A DNA stretch of 21,476 bases from an uncultured Acetatifactor sp. (GTDB taxonomy: Bacteria > Bacillota > Clostridia > Lachnospirales > Lachnospiraceae): positions 1 through 21,476 of the forward strand of contig CAQUWW010000045.1 in the NCBI GenBank assembly GCA_948896875.1, given 5' to 3'. Below are positions 14,288-20,871 of the stretch, in pieces. The notes under the pieces were generated by a model that ran no database searches, had not been told where the DNA came from, and was given only the letters and a program-made list of their open reading frames with translations. Position 1 is the stretch's first letter, and every line of letters starts with the position of its first letter. A program made the position numbers and the translations under genes.

Positions 14288-14316
14288 TTGAGATTTAAAA
14301 TGAAACATGCTATAAT
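14288..14316 (+). promoter_or_regulatory. Promoter of the 36-residue peptide gene
   Basis: TTGAGA (14288-14293), 17 bases and TATAAT (14311-14316) lie on the plus strand, divergent from the toxin-antitoxin promoter 74 bases away. The leader of about 75 bases can fold: AAAGAC and GTCTTT (14333-14359 region) enclose a GATT/AATC pair. Confidence 0.75.
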
Positions 14317-14397
14317 CAGTTCATTGACAGAAAGACTTAATACGATTGTAATCGTCTTTTCACCATGAAATAAGACATTTTAAGGAGGCGTTCCATT

Positions 14398-14508
14398 ATG
14401 TTCATTGTTTTAGGAGGCGGATTGTTAATCATCCTCATCGCAGTAATCGTTTCCGTGATTTCCAGCGTAGTCTCGGCCGTTGCCGCCGATTCAGATGTGG
14501 AGTCGTAA
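14398..14508 (+). CDS. 36-residue hydrophobic single-span peptide
   Basis: The reading frame is short, but every expression signal is present: a near-consensus promoter, AAGGAGG 8 bases before the ATG, and a strong terminator 26 bases after the TAA. The peptide starts MFIVLGGGLLIILIAVIVS and ends ADSDVES. Residues about 2-29 form one transmembrane segment, Gly-rich at its start, and the tail is acidic. It has no charged residue before the membrane segment. This composition fits a small membrane regulator or a membrane-active peptide, perhaps a type I-like toxin, but no homology is recognised and no function can be assigned. It lies between a probable type III toxin-antitoxin locus and pcp, on the opposite strand from both. 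Confidence 0.7.
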   Translation: MFIVLGGGLLIILIAVIVSVISSVVSAVAADSDVES

Positions 14509-14534
14509 AGTGTAAAATCAGGGCATTATGAGAA

Positions 14535-14584
14535 CAGAGCCTGCAATAAGCGAAATTTTTCCCTTATCGCAGGCTCTGTTTTTT
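14535..14584 (+). terminator. Strong terminator after the 36-residue peptide gene
   Basis: CAGAGCCTGCAATAAG (14535-14550) pairs with CTTATCGCAGGCTCTG (14563-14578) with a single mismatch around a 12-base loop, and the stem is followed by TTTTTT. This is one of the strongest intrinsic terminators in the window and clearly serves the plus strand. Confidence 0.92.
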
Positions 14585-14692
14585 GTCCCTTTTCCTTTTA
14601 CAATACAGACTGCTCCACTTTTGTATCAGCTTACTGATGCTCATTTCTCTGCCGCACTAAAATCAGAGCTCCCGCTGCAAGCAACTCTCTTT

Positions 14693-15313
14693 TCATCTTT
14701 CACACTCCTGCCCGCACTCGCTGGAAACCACCCCCGCCGCAATGGCAAGCGCCCTCACGATTCTTTCCAGCTCCATGCTGGCTTCCTTCTCCTGCGTCTG
14801 CTCCGGCAGGTACGGCACATGAATAAAGCCCACACGGGTAGCCGTCCCATTATAATGATGCAGGAGGGTATAGAGCAGGTCATTGCACACATATACCCCG
14901 GCGGAATAGGAAAGGGCGCAGGAAATCCCTTCTTTTTTTACCGTCTCCACGATTCCGCGCACCGGAACCGTGGAAAAATAAGCGGCAGGACCCCCGGCAA
15001 TCACCGGCTCGTTCTGAGGAGATTTTCCCGCATTGTCCGGCAGAGAAGCCTCTCGCAGGTTAATCCCCACCACCTCCGGCGTGATAGCCTTACGGCCACC
15101 GGCCTGCCCCACGCACAGAATGGCCTCCGGGCGGATTTCCGCCGCTTTCCGTAGAACGGTTTCGGCTGCTTCCCCAAATATGACAGGCACCCGCAGTTTT
15201 ATCAGATCACAGTCGCCAATGGCGTCCGGCAGCCTTTTCACCGCCTCCCAGGACGGATTGATTTTATCCTTTCCGAAAGGGTCAAAACCTGTGATGAGAA
15301 GTTTCCGTTTCAT
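14693..15313 (-). CDS. pcp: Pyroglutamyl-peptidase I
   Basis: Pcp is a cytoplasmic cysteine peptidase (family C15) that removes N-terminal pyroglutamate from peptides. The protein is 206 residues; the family is about 200-215. The catalytic triad is present at Glu80 (GRKAITPEVVGINL), Cys143 (SAGVYVCNDLLY) and His165 (GFIHVPYLP). The N-terminal LLITGFDPFG is the usual start. AAAAGGAG lies 6 bases before the ATG. It starts 35 bases after the small methyltransferase and may share its transcript. Confidence 0.95.
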   Translation of the reverse strand: MKRKLLITGFDPFGKDKINPSWEAVKRLPDAIGDCDLIKLRVPVIFGEAAETVLRKAAEIRPEAILCVGQAGGRKAITPEVVGINLREASLPDNAGKSPQNEPVIAGGPAAYFSTVPVRGIVETVKKEGISCALSYSAGVYVCNDLLYTLLHHYNGTATRVGFIHVPYLPEQTQEKEASMELERIVRALAIAAGVVSSECGQECER

Positions 15314-15348
15314 ATTTGCTCCTTTTTGTTCTGGCGATATTCAGTCCA

Positions 15349-15870
15349 TCATTTCTTCCGAAAATGCAGATAGAAATGTCCCGCCTGCTCACTCGCACAG
15401 ACTAGGCAAAGCCCCGCCGTCACACACATTTCCTCAATCGATTTTCTGTCCTGCGGATCCATTTTCACCACACCATATGTGGTGTGGATCTGTTCTCCGG
15501 GAAAGGAAATATCCAGCTCTGCGCAGAACGGTTCCGGATATGCGGAAAGGATTTCCGCATCCCATATATACAGGCTGCCGCCCGGCTTCAGGACCCTGAC
15601 CGCTTCCCGGAGGGCCTGGCCCTGCTCCTTCCCCTGCATATACATGAGGGTATAGAAAAAGGTAACGTTACAGAAAAGGTTGTCCTCAAATGTCAGGGCC
15701 GTCCCATCCATCAGCATTTTCTCATAACCGCCGGGAGCCTCGTCCAGCTCTTCCTGGCAATTGTCGATGGCCGTCACCTGGCTGCCGTACAGCCGGCCCA
15801 TAATTCCTTCGCCGCCACCGCCGATATCGAGTATACTTCCCTCTATCTCCTGCACCAGCTCAATTTTCAT
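15349..15870 (-). CDS. Small class I SAM-dependent methyltransferase
   Basis: The protein is 173 residues and soluble. SAM motif I is ILDIGGGGEGIMGRLYG (about 13-29), then TAIDNCQEEL (motif II), and a post-motif LREAVRVLKPGGSLYIWDAE (about 88-107) typical of the Methyltransf_11 type. It is shorter than most such enzymes because little follows the Rossmann core, so substrate binding may use the C-terminal 60 residues, which include a Cys pair around EMCVTAGLCLVC. The substrate is unknown. AGGGGAG precedes the ATG. It lies between hicB and pcp in the same direction. Confidence 0.85.
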   Translation of the reverse strand: MKIELVQEIEGSILDIGGGGEGIMGRLYGSQVTAIDNCQEELDEAPGGYEKMLMDGTALTFEDNLFCNVTFFYTLMYMQGKEQGQALREAVRVLKPGGSLYIWDAEILSAYPEPFCAELDISFPGEQIHTTYGVVKMDPQDRKSIEEMCVTAGLCLVCASEQAGHFYLHFRKK

Positions 15871-15933
15871 ATCTGATCTCCCCTGTCTTCTTCGTCAACC
15901 GTTTTTTCACATCTGCGCCTCTTTTACTGCCAG

Positions 15934-16362
15934 TCATAACGACTGTACCTTTGTTAACAAAGCCTCCTGCAATACTTTTGAGAAGTTGATGCTTTTTTCC
16001 TCACAAAGAGTATTCAACCACATGGGGATGCTTAAAGTCTTTTTTACTGCCTTATCACTGTGTTGCCTTGCGTATTCGGTCATATCCACCAATACCATAT
16101 TGACAAAAGCGCTTTCCGCAGCGGATTCCATTCCAAAATCTTTCAAGATGGCAGCAGGACTGATTTCGCTTAATGAACTGGGAGCCGGGAGCGGTTCGCC
16201 GTCACGTAGGGCAGTAAACAGATACAGGCCGCAGGCATCTCCAGCCATCCGCATAGCATCCGCCACATTATCCCCAAACGTTGCCAGGTTTCCCAGATCA
16301 GGGAAAATGACTGATATTTTGCCTTCTTCCTCATAGAAAACAGCCGGGTATACATAATTCAT
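15934..16362 (-). CDS. hicB: HicB-family antitoxin with ribbon-helix-helix domain
   Basis: The protein is 142 residues. The N-terminal half has the HicB partially degraded RNase H-like fold: MNYVYPAVFYEEEGKISVIFPDLGNLATFGDN (about 1-32), then DAMRMAGDACGLYLF. The C-terminal KKTLSIPMWLNTLCEEKSINFSKVLQEAL (about 107-135) is a ribbon-helix-helix DNA-binding segment. HicB neutralises HicA and usually represses its own promoter. The gene starts 24 bases after hicA, with AAAGGAG 9 bases before its ATG. The repeated palindrome in the hicA promoter is the likely binding site. Confidence 0.92.
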   Translation of the reverse strand: MNYVYPAVFYEEEGKISVIFPDLGNLATFGDNVADAMRMAGDACGLYLFTALRDGEPLPAPSSLSEISPAAILKDFGMESAAESAFVNMVLVDMTEYARQHSDKAVKKTLSIPMWLNTLCEEKSINFSKVLQEALLTKVQSL

Positions 16363-16386
16363 AAATCAATGCTCCTTTCCAAGGGC

Positions 16387-16569
16387 CTATTTCAGCCCCG
16401 CCTGATTTCGTATGGATTTAACAATACTTTTCGGGATGTCACCGGGATGATTCGGGACGCTTACTTTTCCGGGCTTTGTTGGGTGTTTGTATTGGTAATG
16501 TGAGCCGCTTATGTCTGACACGTACCATCCATCATCCTTTAGCATCCGGTCGGCTTCTCTGAATCTCAT
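16387..16569 (-). CDS. hicA: HicA-family mRNA interferase toxin
   Basis: HicA is a small double-stranded-RNA-binding-fold ribonuclease that cuts mRNA until bound by HicB. From the ATG at 16569 the protein is 60 residues, typical for HicA. The conserved core GSHYQYKHP (about 22-30) contains the catalytic His24, followed by VSVPNHPGDIPKSIVKSIRNQAGL, the family's C-terminal signature. A longer frame begins at 16602, but AAGGAGG lies 8 bases before the ATG at 16569. The gene precedes hicB, the usual order, so toxin and antitoxin are cotranscribed. Confidence 0.94.
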   Translation of the reverse strand: MRFREADRMLKDDGWYVSDISGSHYQYKHPTKPGKVSVPNHPGDIPKSIVKSIRNQAGLK

Positions 16570-16592
16570 GTATGTTTCCTCCTTACAATCAT

Positions 16593-16621
16593 ACAATAAC
16601 ACGTATTTTACGTATTATCAA
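16593..16621 (-). promoter_or_regulatory. hicAB promoter with operator in the spacer
   Basis: TTGATA (16621-16616), 17 bases and TATTGT (16598-16593) lie on the minus strand. The spacer is filled by TACGTAAAATACGTG, one of two identical operator-like repeats, so a bound protein would cover the promoter. Confidence 0.65.
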
Positions 16622-16655
16622 GAGAAAACACAAAAATATCCACGTATTTTACGTA
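16600..16655 (-). promoter_or_regulatory. Two direct copies of a palindromic operator (probable HicB sites)
   Basis: The 15-base sequence TACGTAAAATACGTG occurs exactly twice on the minus strand, at 16614-16600 and 16655-16641, 41 bases apart, close to four helical turns. Each copy contains ACGTA-AAA-TACGT, an inverted repeat suited to a dimeric ribbon-helix-helix protein. A TATAAT lies just upstream of the distal copy and may mark a second start. Confidence 0.75.
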
Positions 16656-16741
16656 GATATTATATGCAGATGCCGGGAAGGTATACAGACTGCAACCGAA
16701 TAATAGCATGGAAAGAAATGTGAAGTCGGTAACAATCACAT

Positions 16742-16788
16742 TGTGCACACAAACCGTCAAAATACCGGATCTGTGTGCACAGCTTTTT
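16742..16788 (+). terminator. Orphan plus-strand stem-loop with T-run
   Basis: TGTGCACACA (16742-16751) and TGTGTGCACA (16772-16781) pair perfectly around a 20-base loop and are followed by GCTTTTT on the plus strand. No plus-strand gene lies upstream. On the minus strand there is no T-run, so it would be a weak terminator for the arabinofuranosidase gene. Confidence 0.5.
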
Positions 16789-16837
16789 ATCAGGCAACGT
16801 TATGGTATGTCGCATGTTCTGTCCGAACGGTTCCTAA

Positions 16838-18334
16838 TTACGCCAGCTCAACCTCCAGATGCAGCACGCTGCAGGCCGGAACGGTAAAGCTGATCCTGTC
16901 CCCGTTCACCGTAACGGCACTGAACTCTTCCTCATGTACCTGGTCGGGCTCGTCAAAGGTATTGTGCGCCTGCATATTTCCTGTCAGCACTGTCCCCTTT
17001 ACCGCCTTCACCTGGCTGTCCGCAAAAATGCTTTCGATTTCTTCCGCCTGGTCCAGGGACAGGTTGGTCAGCGTCATGTGAAGCTTTCCGTCCTGAGATC
17101 TGGACACGGACTCTGTCAGGTTGGGCACCTTGTACTCCTCTTCCTGTCCCACTTCTCTGGTCTCCACACAGGACTCCACCAGCTCTGCATCCTGATGCAC
17201 CTGATACATGTGGAACACGTGCCAGGTAGGGGTCTTCACCATCTTCTTCCCGTCGGTCAGAATTACAGCCTGGAGCACATTCACCATCTGGGCGATATTA
17301 GCCATCTTCACCCGGTCGCAGTTCTTGTTGAACAGGTTCAGGTTGATGCCTGCCACCAGCGCGTCTCTCATGGTATTCTGCTGATACAGGAAGCCGGGGT
17401 TGGTGCCGGGCTCCACATCGTACCAGGTTCCCCACTCGTCGATAATCATGCCGATCTTTTTCTCGGGGTCATACTGGTCCATAATGGCGCCGTGCTTTTT
17501 GATCAGCTCTTCCATCTTCAAGGTAGCCTTCAATGTGCGATAATATTCCTTCTCATCAAATTCCAGAGCGGAGCCCTTCTTCCTCCAGTCGCCGGGCACC
17601 GTATAATAGTGCAGGGACAGACCATTCATAAAACCGTGTCCATGGTCGAAGGTGGTCTCCAGCACCTTGTCCGTCCAGTGATAATCCGAGGCGTTGGCGC
17701 CGCAGGCAATCTTGTAGATAGGCTTCTCCCTGTCATAATTCCGGATGTAGGTCTGGTATCTGCGGTACAGATCTCCATAGTATTCCGGACGCATATTGCC
17801 ACCGCAGCCCCAGTTCTCATTGCCAACGCCGAAATAATCCACGGTCCAGGCTTCCTCATGTCCGTTGGCCTTGCGCAGGTCTGCCATGGGGGAGACCCCT
17901 TCAAAGGTCATGTATTCCACCCACTCGCTCATCTCCTGCACCGTGCCGCTGCCCACATTGCCGTTGATGTAGGTCTTGCAGCCCACCTGTCTGCACAGCT
18001 CCATGAATTCATGGGTTCCGAAGCTGTTGTCCTCCACCACGCCGCCCCAGTGGGTGTTGATCATTTTCTTGCGGCCTTCTTTGGGGCCGATGCCGTCCTT
18101 CCAGTGATACTCGTCGGCAAAGCAGCCGCCCGGCCAGCGCAGCACAGGCACACGAATCTCCTTCAGCGCCTCCACCACATCCGTGCGCATTCCATTCACA
18201 TTGGGGATGTCCGAATTCTCTCCCACATAGATGCCCTCATAGATACATCTTCCCAGATGCTCAGAAAAATGTCCCTGCAGTTCCGGATTGAGATGTCCCT
18301 TTTTTACCTTGGGGTTTACATATAATTTGGCCAT
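16838..18334 (-). CDS. abfA: GH51 alpha-L-arabinofuranosidase, intracellular
   Basis: The enzyme releases L-arabinofuranose from arabinan or arabinoxylan fragments. The protein is 498 residues, normal for bacterial GH51, and has no signal peptide, so it acts in the cytoplasm on imported oligosaccharides. The barrel contains LRWPGGCFADEYHWKDGIGP (about 65-84), the acid/base Glu173 in GVGNENWGCGG and the nucleophile Glu300 in IIDEWGTWYDVEPG, all GH51 signatures. The C-terminal beta-sandwich runs from about 390 to the end. AAAGGAG lies about 10 bases before the ATG. It is downstream of the isomerase gene but separated from it by a probable terminator. Confidence 0.95.
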   Translation of the reverse strand: MAKLYVNPKVKKGHLNPELQGHFSEHLGRCIYEGIYVGENSDIPNVNGMRTDVVEALKEIRVPVLRWPGGCFADEYHWKDGIGPKEGRKKMINTHWGGVVEDNSFGTHEFMELCRQVGCKTYINGNVGSGTVQEMSEWVEYMTFEGVSPMADLRKANGHEEAWTVDYFGVGNENWGCGGNMRPEYYGDLYRRYQTYIRNYDREKPIYKIACGANASDYHWTDKVLETTFDHGHGFMNGLSLHYYTVPGDWRKKGSALEFDEKEYYRTLKATLKMEELIKKHGAIMDQYDPEKKIGMIIDEWGTWYDVEPGTNPGFLYQQNTMRDALVAGINLNLFNKNCDRVKMANIAQMVNVLQAVILTDGKKMVKTPTWHVFHMYQVHQDAELVESCVETREVGQEEEYKVPNLTESVSRSQDGKLHMTLTNLSLDQAEEIESIFADSQVKAVKGTVLTGNMQAHNTFDEPDQVHEEEFSAVTVNGDRISFTVPACSVLHLEVELA

Positions 18335-18463
18335 GATTTTTAATGCTCCTTTCTTACATTGTGTTTCTCAGTCTTTCTAAACACTTCAATCGCAATTTAA
18401 TTGCCACTCTTTTCGCAGGAATTGTTAACATTTCCTTAATGTACGGCCCGCCCCTGCATATTC

Positions 18464-18501
18464 AAAAGCTGCCAGAATGCATGTCCTGCATCCTGACAGC
18501 T
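18464..18501 (-). terminator. Terminator between the isomerase and arabinofuranosidase genes
   Basis: On the minus strand AGCTG pairs with CAGCT, CAG with CTG and ATGCA with TGCAT, with two mismatches, and the stem runs into TTTTG. It lies about 85 bases past the isomerase stop codon and about 130 bases before the arabinofuranosidase start. It probably ends or weakens transcription from the upstream sugar genes. The rest of the 249-base gap shows no other gene. Confidence 0.7.
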
Positions 18502-18555
18502 CCTGTTTTACAATCCGTCTTAATTCACAATTAGCCGAAACCAGAAATCACTCTT

Positions 18556-18578
18556 GAACAGTTATTTCCGAACGGTTC
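18556..18578. repeat. Imperfect inverted repeat after the isomerase stop
   Basis: GAACAGTT (18556-18563) and AACGGTTC (18571-18578) pair except at one position. The right arm shares the exact 12 bases TCCGAACGGTTC with 16822-16833, which lies just after the arabinofuranosidase stop. It also resembles the right arm of the GTAACAGTTCA repeats. Confidence 0.45.
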
Positions 18579-18583
18579 TTTGA

Positions 18584-20068
18584 TTAAGCAAAAGGATTCT
18601 CCGTCGGATAGAGCACACCCTTCGGCTGATTGTAGTTCAGATCTTCCACGGGTACGCCAATGTACTTGAATACTTCATACAGAGCCTTTCCAAAATGACC
18701 GAAGGCCACCGCACCGTGATGAGGATAATTCTTCTCAATCAATACATGACGGTAGAAACGTCCCATCTCCGGAATGGCGAACACGCCGATGCCTCCGAAG
18801 GATCTGGTTGCAACCGGAAGTACCTCGCCCTGTGCGATATAAGCGCGCAGCTTGCTGTCCGCTGTGGACTGCAGGCGGTAGAAGGTGATGTCGCCGGGGA
18901 TGATATCTCCTTCCAGAGTACCCTGGGTCACTTCCTCGGGAAGCGTCCTGGCCATGATCATCTGATACTTCATGCTGCAGGAAGAAAGCTTCTTCGTGTT
19001 GGTATTGCCGCAGTGGAAGCCCATGAAGGTCTCATTGTGGTTGTAAGAGTACTTATTGTTGATAGACTCCTCATACATGTCATCGGGCACGGTGTTGTTG
19101 ATATCCAGCAGAGTGACAATGTCCTCGCTGACACAGGTGCCGATAAACTCGCTCAGGCAGCCGTAAATATCCACTTCACAGGATACGGGGATTCCCATAC
19201 CAGTGAGACGGCTGTTCACATAGCAGGGCACAAAGCCGAACTGGGTCTGGAATGCAGGCCAGCACTTCCCGGCGATAGCCACATACTCACGATACCCCTT
19301 ATGAGCCTCGATCCAGTCCAGAAGGGTCAGCTCATACTGGGCGAGTTTGCATAAGATCTCGGGCTTTTTGTTGCCCTCTCCCAGCTCCTCCTCCATCTCC
19401 TTCACTTTTGCAGGGATCCTCTCATCCCCCTCGTGCTTATTGAAAGCCTCGAACAGATCCAGCTCGGAATTTTCCTCGATCTCCACCCCCAGGTTATAGA
19501 GCTGCTTGATGGGCGCGTTGCAGGCCAGGAAATTCAAGGGTCTCGGGCCGAAGCTGATGATCTTCAGGCTCTTGAGCCCCACGATCGCCCTTGCGATGGG
19601 CACAAACTCATGAATCATATCCGCGCACTCGGCGGCGGTTCCCACCGGATACTCGGGGATATACGCCTTAATATTGCGAAGTCTTAGATTGTAGCTGGCG
19701 TTGAGCATGCCGCAGTAGGCGTCGCCTCTGCCCCCCACCAGATCGTTCTGGGTCTCCTCCGCCGCCGCCACAAACATGGAAGGGCCGTCAAAATGCTTCG
19801 CCAGCAGCGTCTCGGAAATCTCAGGGCCGAAATTTCCAAGGTACACGCAAAGGGCGTTACAGCCGGCCTTCTTTACATCCTCCAGCGCCTGAACCATGTG
19901 GATCTCGCTCTCCACGATGCAGACGGGACACTCATAAATGTCGGCCTCGTCATACCTGGCCTGATAGGCCTCCACAAGGGCTTTTCTTCTGTTGACGGAG
20001 AGCGTCTCCGGGAAGCAGTCCCGGCTCACCGCCACGATACCGATTTTTACTTTGGGTAAATTGTTCAT
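18584..20068 (-). CDS. L-fucose/L-arabinose isomerase-family protein
   Basis: The protein is 494 residues and soluble. It has the layout of the fucose/arabinose isomerase superfamily: an N-terminal Rossmann-like half with VYLGNFGPEISETLLAKHF, a middle part, and a C-terminal half with a candidate metal-binding Glu in SCEVDIYGCLSEF, Asp in LLDINNTVP and His in the HHGAVAFGHFGKAL region. Such enzymes interconvert aldose and ketose sugars using Mn2+. It is too divergent from FucI or AraA for me to name the sugar. The flanking FGGY kinase and DUF4867 genes and the nearby GH51 enzyme point to a pentose, perhaps L-arabinose. AGGAGG lies 8 bases before the ATG, just after an 18-base tandem duplication. 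Confidence 0.85.
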   Translation of the reverse strand: MNNLPKVKIGIVAVSRDCFPETLSVNRRKALVEAYQARYDEADIYECPVCIVESEIHMVQALEDVKKAGCNALCVYLGNFGPEISETLLAKHFDGPSMFVAAAEETQNDLVGGRGDAYCGMLNASYNLRLRNIKAYIPEYPVGTAAECADMIHEFVPIARAIVGLKSLKIISFGPRPLNFLACNAPIKQLYNLGVEIEENSELDLFEAFNKHEGDERIPAKVKEMEEELGEGNKKPEILCKLAQYELTLLDWIEAHKGYREYVAIAGKCWPAFQTQFGFVPCYVNSRLTGMGIPVSCEVDIYGCLSEFIGTCVSEDIVTLLDINNTVPDDMYEESINNKYSYNHNETFMGFHCGNTNTKKLSSCSMKYQMIMARTLPEEVTQGTLEGDIIPGDITFYRLQSTADSKLRAYIAQGEVLPVATRSFGGIGVFAIPEMGRFYRHVLIEKNYPHHGAVAFGHFGKALYEVFKYIGVPVEDLNYNQPKGVLYPTENPFA

Positions 20069-20086
20069 TGTGTGATCCTCCTATTA

Positions 20087-20122
20087 TAAGTTCCGCAGAT
20101 GTTCTAAGTTCCGCAGATGTTC
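20087..20122. repeat. Exact 18-bp tandem duplication
   Basis: The unit TAAGTTCCGCAGATGTTC occurs twice without mismatch and without spacing. It fills the space between the DUF4867 stop codon and the isomerase ribosome binding site, so it changes only the gap length between the two genes. Confidence 0.95.
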
Positions 20123-20743
20123 TCACTCTGTGACACAGAGATTCTTTCCGATCAGTCCCATGGGACTTCCCTGAGGCAGGCCGCCCTCCGGGTGTCCCAA
20201 AAGCCATTTGTTCTTCGCGGTCAGATGGCCGTCCTCTCCGCCCTCATGCCTCTCCTGCGGATCTAAGTTGGTTCCCCTGGGAAGAACGATGGCCACCTGG
20301 AAGCCCGCCCCGTCCACGCCGCAGGGTGCATAGTGCAGGGTGGTGGCGTACATCTCCACCGCCGTCCCCGCGGGAAGCAAAAAGGCCTCCACCAGCGCGG
20401 TGTCATAGGTAAAATCCTCCGTGATATCCTGCTCCCTGCCCACCAGCAGAATGGCGTCGGTGGCCGCCACATTGATCTCGGAGCTTCTGTGATACTCCAG
20501 CGCGTTGAGCATGGAGTTATGCCCGTTGCAGTAGCCCACCTGAATGGGCATCTCCCCGAATACCTTCCGGGTCAGCTCCCGGGCCGCCGGGAGCGCCTCC
20601 AGCGCCTCCAGGCCGGGTACATAGACCACGTCCCGTGGGGTGGGCGTCTGTTCCTTCAGGACTGCGACCATCTCAGTAAAGTCGATATCCCTTACCACCC
20701 TGCCGTAGGGACGGAACTGTTCGTCCGTGACATTGTAAATTTT
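20123..20743 (-). CDS. DUF4867 family protein, cupin-like
   Basis: The protein is 206 residues and soluble. It contains beta-rich stretches with cupin-type features: AVEMYATTLHYAPCGVDGAGFQVAIVLPRGT and LVEAFLLPAGT. The overall sequence resembles DUF4867, a family of unknown function found in Lachnospiraceae sugar operons beside isomerase and kinase genes. A lyxose-isomerase or mutarotase-like role is conceivable but not shown. The ATG at 20743 matches the family N-terminus (MKIYNVTDEQFRPYGRVV); an upstream in-frame GTG at 20758 abuts the AAGGAA site too closely. It lies between the kinase and isomerase genes. Confidence 0.8.
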   Translation of the reverse strand, partial: KIYNVTDEQFRPYGRVVRDIDFTEMVAVLKEQTPTPRDVVYVPGLEALEALPAARELTRKVFGEMPIQVGYCNGHNSMLNALEYHRSSEINVAATDAILLVGREQDITEDFTYDTALVEAFLLPAGTAVEMYATTLHYAPCGVDGAGFQVAIVLPRGTNLDPQERHEGGEDGHLTAKNKWLLGHPEGGLPQGSPMGLIGKNLCVTE

Positions 20744-20871
20744 CATGTTTTTTAACACTTCCTTTCTTCTGCGCCGCAGGCTCTCCCGCGGATTTCCTTA
20801 CCATAAGAATGTCCGGCCCTGCCGGGCATCCGGCGCTTTTTTCGCCAGTCTGCCAAAACCCTTTTCCGGGA

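Noticed and set aside
15468..15487. Perfect palindrome CCACACCA-TATG-TGGTGTGG
   Set aside because: It lies inside the small methyltransferase coding region and encodes ordinary residues (HTTYGVV), so I treat it as chance.
15871..15936. 25-codon frame overlapping the hicB stop (ATGA)
   Set aside because: It has no ribosome site of its own and encodes a basic, low-complexity peptide; the following methyltransferase gene has a good site and needs no leader.
16859..18325. Long plus-strand open frame of 488 codons
   Set aside because: It is the exact shadow of the GH51 gene, whose catalytic motifs are intact; the antisense product is an artificial His/Val/Leu-rich sequence.
20790..20858. GC-rich stem-loop with TTTTTT between the kinase and DUF4867 genes
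   Set aside because: GCCGG-GCAT-CCGGC plus the T-run faces the plus strand, where there is no gene. On the minus strand the run comes before the stem, so it would not terminate the operon.
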